A stretch of 32,012 nt of DNA from the NCBI GenBank assembly GCA_020073365.1, contig JAIQFL010000106.1:1-32012 (forward strand), written 5' to 3'. The DNA comes from Terriglobia bacterium. GTDB taxonomy: Bacteria; Acidobacteriota; Terriglobia; Bryobacterales; Bryobacteraceae. The translations under genes were made by a program, and so were the position numbers. Numbering within the stretch: the first letter of the stretch is position 1; every line of letters begins with the position of its first letter. The notes under the pieces were generated by a model, which was given only the letters and a program-made list of their open reading frames with translations, was not told where the DNA came from and did no database searches. This document shows positions 15,900-24,822 of the stretch, piece by piece.

Positions 15900-18260
15900 C
15901 TACGCCAGCCGGCGCTCCAGTTCGCTCACAAACTCGCTTTCCCGCTCGATCGCCATACTCACCTTCAGCCAGAACAGCGGCAGCGGGGCGAGCAGGTCGT
16001 CGCACCCCTCACAGAGATTGACGGCGTCCTTCTCGGTGGTCACGAGCGCCGTCGCGCCTCTGGCCATCGAATACTGCGAGATGCGATGCAGTTCTTGCGG
16101 GCGGTACCGGTGGTGGTCGTCGAACTCCACCCAGTCCGCCACATCTACCCCCAAACCCTCCAACGTGCGCCGGAAGGACTGCGGATTGCCTAACCCGCAA
16201 AACCCCGCGACGCGCCCGAACGGCCGTTCGGCGATTCCGAACTCCCGTCCGGTGCGGTGCTCCACCCAGGCCTGGGGCTCGATCCAGGCGCGAAAAACCG
16301 GCGCCTGCGTGTTCCACTGGCGGACCGCGCGTTCAATCGCCGGCGCGCTATCGGAAATATCGCTGCGCGTGATCAGGATCACATCGGCTCGCGCCAGTCC
16401 CCCGATCGGTTCGCGCAGGCGCCCCAGCGGAAACACGTCACCGCCGCCGAACGGATCGAGCGCGTCGACCAGTACCACGTCCACGTTCCTGGCGAGCCGC
16501 AGGTGTTGGAAGCCGTCGTCCAGCACGATCACGTCGATATCGAATTCGTTGCGCAGAAGCCTGCCGGTTTGTACGCGGTCGATCCCGATGCCCACAGGCG
16601 CCAGCTTGGAGCGTACGAAAATCTGCGGCTCGTCGCCGGAATGTTCCGCGCGGACGGTGGCCCCGGGCGCCAGCACCAGGTGCTTTTCGGGTGAGCCGCG
16701 GGCATATCCCCGCGTCAGAATGCCCGGCTTGTGCCCACGCTGCTTCAGGACTTCCACCAGCCGCAACACACAGGGGGTCTTGCCCGTCCCACCCATGCTG
16801 AGGTTCCCCACGCTGATCACGGGGAGGTCCAACTTGCGCTGACTCCTCAGGTCGCGCGCCTGTTTTTGCCGCGCGCCCGCTTCCCACCCTCGTGCGAGGA
16901 CCCATCGCAACTCGAACCATGGTGTGGCCGGTCGGTACCGCGGAACGTGACGTTGGAACAGTTCGCGCACTTCCTCCACCGCGCGCGCGGTGGCGCCCCG
17001 GCGGGCTTCGGCGCACGCCAGCGCATTGCGGCCGACCTCCCGCGCCCGAATGGGGGCAACCAGCAGTTGCTCTACCGCGCCCGATAGCTCGGCTGCCTTG
17101 GCTATTTCTACGCATGCCCCGGCAGCGCGGAACTGGTCCGCGATGTCGCGGAAATTCTCCATGTGCGGACCCACGACTACGGGCTTGGCAAAGAATGCCG
17201 GCTCCAGGATATTATGCCCGCCGCGTTGAGCCAGGGTCCCACCCATGAAGACAACGTCGGCCACCGTAAACAGGCCGCTTAGCTCGCCGATGGTGTCGAG
17301 GAGGAGGACGTGGGGCAGGGAAGGGGCGCCGGGCAATTCCGTCCGCCGCACGTAGGGAACCCCGGCGGCCTTCAATTTGTCCGCTACCACATCGAAACGC
17401 TCCGGCTTCCGCGGGGCCAGAATCATCAACAGGTTCGGATGGCGCGCGGCGAGTTCCCGATAGGCGGCGATGACCGTGTCGTCTTCGTCCAGGTCTCCGG
17501 CGGCCGAAGGCGGCATGGTGCTGGCTGCGATCCACACCTTGTCCGGCCGGGTGCGCCGCAGATATTCCATCACCGGAGAATCCTCCGCCGCGGGGTGCGC
17601 CTCGAAGTCGTACTTGAAATTGCCGCTGGTTCGGGTCCGCTCCGGCGGGGCGCCCAATTCGAGAAATCGATCTCGAATGTCGCCGGTTTGCGCCAGGATC
17701 GAGTCCGCCGCGGGCAGCACGGCTCGAAAGATCCAACGGAACCGATGGTAACGGGGAAACGCGCGGTCGGAGATCCGGCCGTTGACGATGGTCAGCCCCG
17801 CCCCGGTGCGCTTTACTTCGCGAAACAGGTTGGGCCAGATCTCCGTTTCCGCAATGGCCACCACCGAGGGCTGCAGCGTCCGCAGCACCCTACGCACGGC
17901 AAACACGCAGTCCACGGGAGCGTAGAACACCCCGTCCGCCAGACCGCTCAGCTTCTCCGCGGCCGTCGAACGACCCGCCAGGGTCGCAGCCGAAAGAAAC
18001 AGGCCGCTGTGGGGAAACTCCGCCCGCAGGCGACGGACCAGCTCCACGCAAGCGAGCACCTCTCCTACCGAAACTGCATGCAACCAGATCGCCCCTGGGC
18101 AGGTCTGTCTAAATGAATGCGGGAGAAATCCGAAGCGCTCGGGTAAGGATTGCCAGTAGCCGCGGCTGCGTATGCCGCGAAACAGGAAATACAATAACAG
18201 GACAGGCAGCCCAAACGCCTGAAGGACCCGATAGAGGAAATAGATGCCTTTTGTTTTCAA
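15900..18260 (-). CDS. waaA-lpxK: Fused Kdo transferase and tetraacyldisaccharide 4'-kinase (WaaA-LpxK)
   Basis: One uninterrupted frame encodes two lipopolysaccharide enzymes. Residues about 1-440 are WaaA, which adds Kdo to lipid IVA. It has an N-terminal membrane helix (YFLYRVLQAFGLPVLLLYF), catalytic Glu67 in HAVSVGE, and the donor-site motif GGHNILEP. Residues about 445-786 are LpxK, the lipid A 4'-kinase. It has the P-loop SVGNLSMGGTGKTP (GGTGKTP at 490-496), LDDGFQHLRLARNVDVVLVD and DDHHRYRP. The kinase part lacks the hydrophobic N-terminal anchor usual in LpxK, so the WaaA helix probably anchors both. Length (786) is close to the sum of separate enzymes. Start is uncertain: TTG 18260 is chosen because no ATG exists near the first helix; GTG 18278 is the alternative. 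Either overlaps the divergent gene. Confidence 0.93.
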   Translation of the reverse strand: MKTKGIYFLYRVLQAFGLPVLLLYFLFRGIRSRGYWQSLPERFGFLPHSFRQTCPGAIWLHAVSVGEVLACVELVRRLRAEFPHSGLFLSAATLAGRSTAAEKLSGLADGVFYAPVDCVFAVRRVLRTLQPSVVAIAETEIWPNLFREVKRTGAGLTIVNGRISDRAFPRYHRFRWIFRAVLPAADSILAQTGDIRDRFLELGAPPERTRTSGNFKYDFEAHPAAEDSPVMEYLRRTRPDKVWIAASTMPPSAAGDLDEDDTVIAAYRELAARHPNLLMILAPRKPERFDVVADKLKAAGVPYVRRTELPGAPSLPHVLLLDTIGELSGLFTVADVVFMGGTLAQRGGHNILEPAFFAKPVVVGPHMENFRDIADQFRAAGACVEIAKAAELSGAVEQLLVAPIRAREVGRNALACAEARRGATARAVEEVRELFQRHVPRYRPATPWFELRWVLARGWEAGARQKQARDLRSQRKLDLPVISVGNLSMGGTGKTPCVLRLVEVLKQRGHKPGILTRGYARGSPEKHLVLAPGATVRAEHSGDEPQIFVRSKLAPVGIGIDRVQTGRLLRNEFDIDVIVLDDGFQHLRLARNVDVVLVDALDPFGGGDVFPLGRLREPIGGLARADVILITRSDISDSAPAIERAVRQWNTQAPVFRAWIEPQAWVEHRTGREFGIAERPFGRVAGFCGLGNPQSFRRTLEGLGVDVADWVEFDDHHRYRPQELHRISQYSMARGATALVTTEKDAVNLCEGCDDLLAPLPLFWLKVSMAIERESEFVSELERRLA

Positions 18261-18837
18261 ACGTTTGGTTCTTATCACGAGTATAGCGATGGCGTTCGCT
18301 GCGGACAAGGAGCCCCCCTTCAAGGCTGCTCCAGCCACGAGTTATGTGCATCGCCAGACCAACGATAAGGTCACCATCGGGGTGGAAGCGTACGCCACCG
18401 AGGACAAGATCAAAACGGCCTTCGGCAAACTCAACCCCTATCATTACGGCATCCTCCCGGTGCTGGTGGTGATTCAGAACGATGGCGATAAGGCCATCCG
18501 TCTGGACCGGCTAAAGGCGGAATACGTCGGCCTCAACGGCACTCGCGTCGAGGCCACGCCGGCCAAAGACGTCCGGTATGCGAACGGCCCCAACCGCCCG
18601 AAGGTGATTCCCGGCCCGACTGGCCCCGTGCCCTTGAGAGGTAAGAAGAACCCCCTGGACGCCTGGGAGATCGAAGGACGCGCCTTAGTGGCCGAGATGT
18701 TGCCGCCGGGCAACACCGCCAGCGGATTCGTCTATTTCCAGACAGGTCTGCTGGGGGGCGCCACCATCTATTTGAGCGGCTTGGTGGAAGCCGGCACCAA
18801 TCGGGAGTTGCTGTTCTTCGAGATTCCGCTGCGCTGA
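18244..18837 (+). CDS. Secreted protein of unknown function
   Basis: Not recognised. The 197-residue product has a signal peptide (MPFVFKRLVLITSIAMAFAADK, cleavage likely after AFA) and a mature part with beta-rich features: DKVTIGVEAYAT, LPVLVVIQNDGDKAIRLDRLKAEYV, and the closing SGFVYFQTGLLGGATIYLSGL and LLFFEIPLR. This pattern, with an accessory strand describing influence of other residues on charge, resembles small Ig-like domains of envelope proteins, but no family is claimed. Start ATG 18244 has a good GAGGA site six bases upstream. Its first bases overlap the 5' end of the divergent WaaA-LpxK gene. Its stop is followed directly by a hairpin repeat. Confidence 0.8.
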   Translation: MPFVFKRLVLITSIAMAFAADKEPPFKAAPATSYVHRQTNDKVTIGVEAYATEDKIKTAFGKLNPYHYGILPVLVVIQNDGDKAIRLDRLKAEYVGLNGTRVEATPAKDVRYANGPNRPKVIPGPTGPVPLRGKKNPLDAWEIEGRALVAEMLPPGNTASGFVYFQTGLLGGATIYLSGLVEAGTNRELLFFEIPLR

Positions 18838-18840
18838 AAG

Positions 18841-18885
18841 TGGTGGGGCAGGCGGTCCCGCCTGCCTCACCCGCTTGCGGGCGTT
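18841..18885. repeat. Interspersed hairpin repeat, copy 2
   Basis: Shares TGGTGGGGCAGGC and CCCGCTTGCGGGCGTT with the copy at 1801. The core GGTGGGGCAGGCGG-TC-CCGCCTGCCTCACC (18842-18871) is a palindrome with 14-base arms and a single G-T mismatch. It starts four bases after the stop of the secreted-protein gene and 22 bases before the stop of the convergent histidine kinase. Confidence 0.7.
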
Positions 18886-18891
18886 TCTTTT
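18842..18891 (+). terminator. Hairpin pair with T-rich tail after the secreted-protein gene
   Basis: The large repeat hairpin is followed by a short GC stem CCCGC-TT-GCGGG (18870-18881) and then CGTTTCTTTT. This is a plausible rho-independent terminator on the plus strand made out of the repeat element. Confidence 0.5.
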
Positions 18892-18906
18892 ACGCTACGT
18901 GGTTCT

Positions 18907-20310
18907 TCACGCGGTCTCCCGTGCGCTCTCGGTGGCGGGTTGCGCCAGAGGCAGCATCACGCGCAACACCGTGCCCCGGCCCGGCGCCGACTCCACCGCA
19001 AAACTGCCAGCCAGATTGCTGACTCTCTCCTCGATTCCCAGCAGACCCATCCCTCTCTCCTGCTGTGCGGGGAAGCCCTTGCCGTCATCCTGGATCGACA
19101 GCACCAACCGGTCGCGCTCCTGCCGCACCGTGACCATTACATCATGCGCGTCCGCGTGTTGCACGATGTTATGCAAGGCCTCCTGGACGATGCGGTAAAT
19201 GCAGGTCTTGTGCTCCTCGGGAAGCTCTTCGGAAACCTCTTCGGCCGCAATCTTCACCCACACGCCGCTCCGTCTGGAGACCTCCCGAGCCTGCCACTGG
19301 AGGGCCGGCACCAGTCCGAGGTCGTCCAGCATGGAAGGCCGCAAGAGCAAGGCCATATTGCGGACCACGCTGATGGAGTTCTCCACCAGCCGCTTGATTT
19401 CATCCGCCTTGGCGGCCACCGCATCCGTGTCTTTGGTGCGAATCAGCGTCGAGAGATTGGCCATCTCCACCAGCACGCCGGTCAATGCCTGCCCCACTTC
19501 ATCGTGCAGCTCGCGCGAAATCGACCTGCGCTCGTCTTCCTGGGCTTCCACCAGGCGCGCCGACAACAACTTCAATTCCGCCCGCGCATCCGAAATCTCC
19601 TGGTACCGCTCAGCCGTCTCGGTTTCGAGGCTCAGAATCTTGTACATGCTGAACGCGGCCAGCAGCAGCCCCAGCCCGATGGTCAGCCCGATGGTGACGG
19701 TCAGGCGCCGCTGGAATTGCAGGAAAATGGCTTCCACCTTCACCTTGCCGGCGTTCAGTTGCGACTCATTGATGCTGCCGATCTGGTTCGCGATGCCCAG
19801 CATGGACATCCGGCGCGGGAAGACTTCATCGCGTAGAAAGGCGTAGCCGTCGCGGCGCCTCTGTTCGGTGGTCCATTGAAACACCGGCTCCAGCACGCGC
19901 CAGTAAGCCGCCAACTCATGCGTCAGAACCTGGAACGGCGTGGCCTCCTGCGCATTCAGCAGCGCCCGGTATTGCTCCAGCGCGGAATCCATGTCGTTGC
20001 GGGCCTCCAGCAGGCTGTACCGGTGGCCTTCGGCTTTTCCGCTTTCGGGCTCCAGCAAATAGTCTCTGACGTAGGTGCCGGAAACATACACGTCGGCGCG
20101 GATTCTCTCCAGCACCCGCGTGCGCAACAGGAAATCTTCGCGAATGGCGTCATTGGAGGTCTGGATCTGCTGCAGGGCCTGGATTCCATCGAACCCGGAG
20201 AATGCCATGAGCAGCAGCAGACCTCCGAAGCCCGCCAGGAGCACCAGCCGGCTGTCTACAACCCGGGCTCCGTTGCGACGTGGCGGGAACATGTCTGGTC
20301 GAGCGCTCAT
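18907..20310 (-). CDS. Membrane sensor histidine kinase (NarX/LiaS-like, HisKA_3)
   Basis: A 467-residue sensor kinase. TM1 is at about 22-42, a periplasmic four-helix-bundle-like sensor region at about 45-200 (many charged helices), and TM2 at about 203-223. A short coiled coil (225-258) leads to the HisKA_3 phosphoacceptor EDERRSISRELHDEVGQ with His269. The ATPase domain has the N-box IVQEALHNIVQHADA, the G1 motif DDGKGF and GMGLLGIEERV. Kinases of this class pair with NarL/LuxR-type response regulators, but none is adjacent, so this is an orphan gene here. Start is ATG 20310; the internal ATG at residue 7 is possible. No clear ribosome-binding site is seen. Signal unknown. Confidence 0.93.
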   Translation of the reverse strand: MSARPDMFPPRRNGARVVDSRLVLLAGFGGLLLLMAFSGFDGIQALQQIQTSNDAIREDFLLRTRVLERIRADVYVSGTYVRDYLLEPESGKAEGHRYSLLEARNDMDSALEQYRALLNAQEATPFQVLTHELAAYWRVLEPVFQWTTEQRRRDGYAFLRDEVFPRRMSMLGIANQIGSINESQLNAGKVKVEAIFLQFQRRLTVTIGLTIGLGLLLAAFSMYKILSLETETAERYQEISDARAELKLLSARLVEAQEDERRSISRELHDEVGQALTGVLVEMANLSTLIRTKDTDAVAAKADEIKRLVENSISVVRNMALLLRPSMLDDLGLVPALQWQAREVSRRSGVWVKIAAEEVSEELPEEHKTCIYRIVQEALHNIVQHADAHDVMVTVRQERDRLVLSIQDDGKGFPAQQERGMGLLGIEERVSNLAGSFAVESAPGRGTVLRVMLPLAQPATESARETA

Positions 20311-20684
20311 TCGATCAAGGCAGCAGAAAGTATGTCTGACGCGTCCTGCTCCTATCGTAGCGCCCGGTCATAACGCGTTTCCGGCGAGCCTCGCGGCAAT
20401 CATCGGCGGCCAGAGTGATGGCTCACGCCATCTTTGCCGCTCCCATTAAGCAACTTCCACAGGTGCGGATCGGTGTCGTTGTAGCGTTTCGCGGCAGGGA
20501 CCCAGTGCTATCCGCGCAGCCATCAAGTCTCAGCCTGGGGCGTCATGCCCTGATTTGGGGCCAACCTGGCTTACCGTCCGAAGCCGACTTATCGTTCCTA
20601 TCCGGCAGGCGTTCAGGCCGACCGCGTCTCCGTGGACGGCGATTCGGGAGTTACGATGGGCTGGGCCGGTGCTGGGCTGTGAGC
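20311..20684. other. Intergenic stretch without a convincing gene
   Basis: No frame here has a convincing protein. On the plus strand a short open stretch ending at TGA around 20682 reads GANLAYRPKPTYRSYPAG and then VSVDGDSGVTMGWAGAGL; it has natural-looking composition but is cut by a stop just upstream. It may be the decayed end of a lost gene. A small perfect stem GATGGC-TCAC-GCCATC (20417-20432) is followed by TTT. The promoter of the histidine kinase should lie near the left edge, but no clear boxes were found. Confidence 0.4.
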
Positions 20685-20981
20685 TTACCAGTGGCCGCCG
20701 TTTTTCCAGTAGACTGCGCGCTGGTTCTCGTCTTGAGCGCGCCTTAGGTCTCCGCCTTTCCGATAGAACTCGGAGAGTTTCTCGTGTGCTTCCAATTTCG
20801 TGAGAGCGCTCGCGCCCGAGGCTTGGCCCTGCTGGACGTATGCCATGACTCTTTGGCGGTCAACCGGCGCCAATTCCGAGTGACCGGAGAGGTCGTACAG
20901 GTTGGGATTAACAGCCGCGTGACGTCGAGGACTCGAGGGAGCGGCCGGGGCGGCAGCGCTCTCCACGTCCACGCGGCGCAC
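20685..20981 (-). CDS. Doubtful small ORF, TPR-like C-terminus
   Basis: Not recognised and uncertain. The 98-residue frame from GTG 20981 (MRRVDVESAAAPAAPSSPRRH) has an Ala/Pro-rich opening and a helical second half. The stretch LEAHEKLSEFYRKGGDLRRAQ resembles one tetratricopeptide-like helix pair. Codons are plausible for the genome, and the frame stays open a few codons upstream (CPKARFV) before a stop, which could mean a decayed longer gene. No signal peptide from this start and no clear ribosome-binding site. It lies upstream of the TonB receptor's 3' end on the same strand, with 177 bases between. Confidence 0.35.
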   Translation of the reverse strand: MRRVDVESAAAPAAPSSPRRHAAVNPNLYDLSGHSELAPVDRQRVMAYVQQGQASGASALTKLEAHEKLSEFYRKGGDLRRAQDENQRAVYWKNGGHW

Positions 20982-21158
20982 AAACCGCGCCTTGGGACAG
21001 TCTCGTCACTCACGCTACCTCAACCCCGTGTCCCGGAGCGCAAGGAATTCCGGACGGATCGCCGGGCATCGGAAGTCGGTCGGCAATCGCGATAGGGAAG
21101 TTCGCCGTCGGTTTGGACACGGCGCAACGCTCGCGCCCACACGAGGCAAGCCTCAGGC

Positions 21159-24100
21159 TCAGAAGTTCAGCTTCAGCGCCAGTTGCAGGATCCGACCCGT
21201 GCTGTCTAAGGTCGAAGTGATACGCCCAAACGTAGCGGTGCTGATGTTCGCCGACGGATTCGAGAAGATCGGGTTGTTGAATACCTTGAAGGCCTCCGCC
21301 CGGAAAGTCAGATTTCCCGCCTCGCCCAAAAGCTTGCGAACTGGAAAAACCTTGGTCAGGGCCAGGTCGAAGCGCTGCTCGGGCGGCCCCTGCACGATGT
21401 TGCGGCCGGCAATTCCAAACAACGAGCCCACTCCGGAATCTCCCGCCACACCGTTATTGCCGATGGGGAACGTGCCGCTCCCCGGGCCCTGCTGCGGTGA
21501 GAGACCGGTCAGCACCGTTCCCCCCGGCAAATTCGGCACCGCCGTAAAGCAGGACGCGTTCAGGTAGGTGTTCAGGTTCTGTTCCGTGGATCCCGGCGTC
21601 TTGAGGTTCGAACAGCCGGCGTAGTTCGCCCGCACCGTCACCGACCCCGACAATCCCGCCAGTCCGCCGCCGCTCGTGCTGCTGATCGAGAACGGGAAGC
21701 CGGACTGGATCGTGTAGACGCCGCTCAAGCCCCAATTGCCGATCGTCTCCCCCATCCAGCCGGTCTTTGGCCCGGGGAGGTTCCACACTCCGGTGAACAC
21801 GATCCGGTGCGGCTGATTGAAATCCGAAACTCCGCGATTGAACTGCGAAGCCAGTTGGTTACCCTGGAAGCTGTCCAGGTCCGAACCGGACGGTCCAGAG
21901 TCGTTGTCTGTCGACCGCGACTGCGTGTAATCCATCTTGAGCTGGAATCCGCGCGCGAAGGCATGGCTCAGTTCCAGGATGAATCCGTTGTAGTGGGAAT
22001 AGCCTTGGTTGGTGACCAGGTTGAGTCCGGCGGGCGCGAATCCCGGCACCGGTACCCGAATCGTGGCGTTGGCATTGGAGTTCTGTGCCACCGTGATGCC
22101 GTTGGGGTGGCCGTTAGCGGCGATCAGCGCGTTGTTGTAAGTCATCGGGTTCGACGAGTTGACCAGCAGCGACTGGTTGAGGCTCGGTTCCACCAGCAGG
22201 TTCCTGCCGTGCGACCCAATATAACCGACCTCCACCAGCCACCCCTTAGGCAGTTGATACTGGACGCTCAGGTTGTATTGCTGCACATACGGCGTAACCA
22301 GGCCACGGGTGAATCCGTACAGGGATTGCGCCACCGCGGGAGTTCCATCCGGGCTCACGAAGTTGGGAGCGCCGGCGGCGTTGTACGTTCCGTTAAACTG
22401 GCCCATCACCGGCAGGATCGGGAACTGACTCGGCATGGGCAATCCGGCGGGCCAGGGATTCGCCAGGACGCGGCTCCCCACCACCCCCGTGCCCGAAGCC
22501 AGGTACTGCTCTACCCACGGCGGAGAGGCAATCAGTTGCAGTAGCGTCTGCCCCGAAGTCCGGATGTAGTAATAGCCGAATCCGCCACGGACCGCCATCT
22601 TGCCGTTGCCCATCACGTCATATGCAAAGCCAACCCTCGGCGCGAAATCGAGCTTGTTGGTGGACGTGAGCGTGGTATTGCTTACGCCCGGCGTGGCGAG
22701 ATTGCCCTTCAGCGATGCCGGCGAAATGAAGCCCGCCAGCATGCAGTTCCCGCCCCCGGCGGCCACGCAGGATGCCGGCACCAGGTTCGGATCGAAATTC
22801 CCCACTTTGCCGTTGCGATCGTATGGGAACCCGAGGTAGTCGTAGCGGAGTCCCAGGTTCAGCGTCAGTTTCCGCAGGACGCGGAAGTCATCCTGCACGA
22901 ACCCCACCAGATCCTGCGCGCGATAGTTCCGTTGGAAGGAGCCGACATCGATCTGCAGGCGGTTCGGCGTTCCGGTCAGGAACGAGGCGAAGTCCGGAAA
23001 ACTGAGGCTGCCGCGCGTGCCGTACTCGTTGTCCACGTTCCAGGCGTATCGCCGCGATTCGATGCCCAGGCGCACCGTGTGCTTGCCGCGCGTCCAGGAG
23101 AGCGTATCGCCAATGGTAATCGACGTGTTCCCGCCCGCCTGGAAGCTGTTCACACCGATCCCGCCGAAGCTCAACAGCCCGCTGATCGAAAGCGCCGGAA
23201 TCCCCGGATACAGGCTGCCATCCCACTTCGCCATCCCGATGTCGCCGACCCTGACGTTCTCGGTCGAGAGCGTCCCCGACTTGATGTTGGTGAAGCCGGC
23301 GCGAAATTCGTTCAGCAGGTTGGAGGTGAACGACTCCGTATCCGTCAGTGCGGCGTGCTTATTCTTGGCCGGCGAATTCTGCCCCTGTCCCAGGTTCACG
23401 CCGCCGCCCGTGGGGGCGAATTGCGTGATATTCGCGTAGAAAAACTGTCCCGCCAGGTGGTTGCCGTGGAATAGATTGCGGTCGAATGACGCCGATTCCT
23501 GATCCTCGTTGTAAATGGTCGGAAGCGAGAGCACCAGGGCGCCGATGCCCCCCGGTCCATTGCAGTTGGGAACGCCGTTGCAGGTACCCGAGGGATAGAG
23601 GAAGCCGCCGTATTGACCGGGCTGGTTCAGCAGGTTCACGGCTACCGGGTCGATATTCGCGGGGTTCACGTTGAACGCGGCGCCCAGAGAGGCTGCGGTC
23701 CGCACGGACGGCAGCACCGGCTGCGATCCGCTCACCAGGCTCGAAACGCCGTTCTTTTGCCGCGTCCCCTGGTAGGAGAAGAACCAGAACGTCTCTTTCA
23801 GCTTGGGAATAGGACCGCCCACCTCTCCGCCAAACTGATTTTGCAGCAGCACCGGAACGGGCTTCCCCTGCATATTCGAGAAGAAATCGTTGGCGTTGAA
23901 ATCGTTGCTGCGGTAGAACTCGAAAAGGCCGCCGTGGAAGTGGTCCGTGCCGGAGCGCAGCACAACGTTGATGTTCCCGCCCGAGCCTCGTCCCTGACTG
24001 GCGTCGTAGATGCTCGTACTCACCCGAAACTCGCCCACCGCGTCGGGGTTGGGAACCGGCACCGTGCTGAGGTTATTGCTGCCGAAACTATTGGCGTCCA

Positions 24101-24701
24101 CGCCATCGAGCACGAAATTGTTCGCCGTGCCTCGCGACCCCGCCACGTCCAGGGTCGGGGAGCCTCGCCCCACGGTCGCGGCGCTCTGCATGCGCACCGC
24201 GGTGCCGGCCTGCAGCGCCGTCAGGTCCAGGAAGTTTCGCGTCGGCAGCGGGATATTGCGGACCTGCGTCCCGGTGATGACGTCACCGGTGGTCGCAGTC
24301 CGCGTATCCACCGATTCGAAAACCCCACTCACTTCGGTCACCGTGGTCACCTGGCCGATCCGGAGCCTGGCCGGTGCGTTCGTGACCTTGGTGATCTCCA
24401 CCTTCACGCCATCCAGCACGGTCGATTCGAACCCGGCCGCCTGTACCTGAACCTGGTAGTTGCCGGGCGCGAGCAGCGGAAATACGAACGTGCCGTCGGC
24501 CTGCGAAAGGCCGGAGACCACCGCTTTTGTGTCTGTGTTGGTGACGCTGACCTTCGCTCCGGCGACCGCCGCATTTTGCGGATCGGTCACCGTGCCTTGA
24601 ATCGCACCCGTAGACGAGCTGATTTGAGCCCAGCCCGCTGTTCCCCAAAGCAGAAGCGCAAGACCGGCACGTAGAAAGGTGCCTGGTTTCCGAAATTTCA
24701 T
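21159..24701 (-). CDS. TonB-dependent receptor, Oar-like, with carboxypeptidase regulatory-like N-terminal domain
   Basis: An outer-membrane receptor of 1180 residues. The signal peptide (MKFRKPGTFLRAGLALLLWG, ending near AGWAQ) is followed by a carboxypeptidase-regulatory-like Ig fold (GAIQGTVTDPQNAAVAGAKV and LLAPGNYQVQVQAAGFE). A plug-like region follows (around 115-240, including RNIPLPTRNFLDLTALQAG), then a large beta-barrel ending in LQLALKLNF with the C-terminal Phe of the outer-membrane insertion signal. This architecture matches the large acidobacterial Oar/CarbA-like family; ligands are mostly unknown. Start ATG 24701 is preceded by GAGGGG at a good distance; the frame open to 24746 is not used. 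The gene stands alone with no exbB/exbD/tonB near. Confidence 0.94.
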   Translation of the reverse strand: MKFRKPGTFLRAGLALLLWGTAGWAQISSSTGAIQGTVTDPQNAAVAGAKVSVTNTDTKAVVSGLSQADGTFVFPLLAPGNYQVQVQAAGFESTVLDGVKVEITKVTNAPARLRIGQVTTVTEVSGVFESVDTRTATTGDVITGTQVRNIPLPTRNFLDLTALQAGTAVRMQSAATVGRGSPTLDVAGSRGTANNFVLDGVDANSFGSNNLSTVPVPNPDAVGEFRVSTSIYDASQGRGSGGNINVVLRSGTDHFHGGLFEFYRSNDFNANDFFSNMQGKPVPVLLQNQFGGEVGGPIPKLKETFWFFSYQGTRQKNGVSSLVSGSQPVLPSVRTAASLGAAFNVNPANIDPVAVNLLNQPGQYGGFLYPSGTCNGVPNCNGPGGIGALVLSLPTIYNEDQESASFDRNLFHGNHLAGQFFYANITQFAPTGGGVNLGQGQNSPAKNKHAALTDTESFTSNLLNEFRAGFTNIKSGTLSTENVRVGDIGMAKWDGSLYPGIPALSISGLLSFGGIGVNSFQAGGNTSITIGDTLSWTRGKHTVRLGIESRRYAWNVDNEYGTRGSLSFPDFASFLTGTPNRLQIDVGSFQRNYRAQDLVGFVQDDFRVLRKLTLNLGLRYDYLGFPYDRNGKVGNFDPNLVPASCVAAGGGNCMLAGFISPASLKGNLATPGVSNTTLTSTNKLDFAPRVGFAYDVMGNGKMAVRGGFGYYYIRTSGQTLLQLIASPPWVEQYLASGTGVVGSRVLANPWPAGLPMPSQFPILPVMGQFNGTYNAAGAPNFVSPDGTPAVAQSLYGFTRGLVTPYVQQYNLSVQYQLPKGWLVEVGYIGSHGRNLLVEPSLNQSLLVNSSNPMTYNNALIAANGHPNGITVAQNSNANATIRVPVPGFAPAGLNLVTNQGYSHYNGFILELSHAFARGFQLKMDYTQSRSTDNDSGPSGSDLDSFQGNQLASQFNRGVSDFNQPHRIVFTGVWNLPGPKTGWMGETIGNWGLSGVYTIQSGFPFSISSTSGGGLAGLSGSVTVRANYAGCSNLKTPGSTEQNLNTYLNASCFTAVPNLPGGTVLTGLSPQQGPGSGTFPIGNNGVAGDSGVGSLFGIAGRNIVQGPPEQRFDLALTKVFPVRKLLGEAGNLTFRAEAFKVFNNPIFSNPSANISTATFGRITSTLDSTGRILQLALKLNF

Positions 24702-24822
24702 AGTTACCCCTCGGACGTGGACTGTTCCAGTCTTGGACGGCTGCACACCAATTCTGTTTCGCCGGAGTCACGGTGAATTGTCCATTTCTATACGAAGTCA
24801 ATCGCCCTCAGTCTTCAGCCGG

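Noticed and set aside
20415..20747. Plus-strand ORF of 110 codons
   Set aside because: No domain, no ribosome-binding site, and its composition does not resemble the neighbouring genes.
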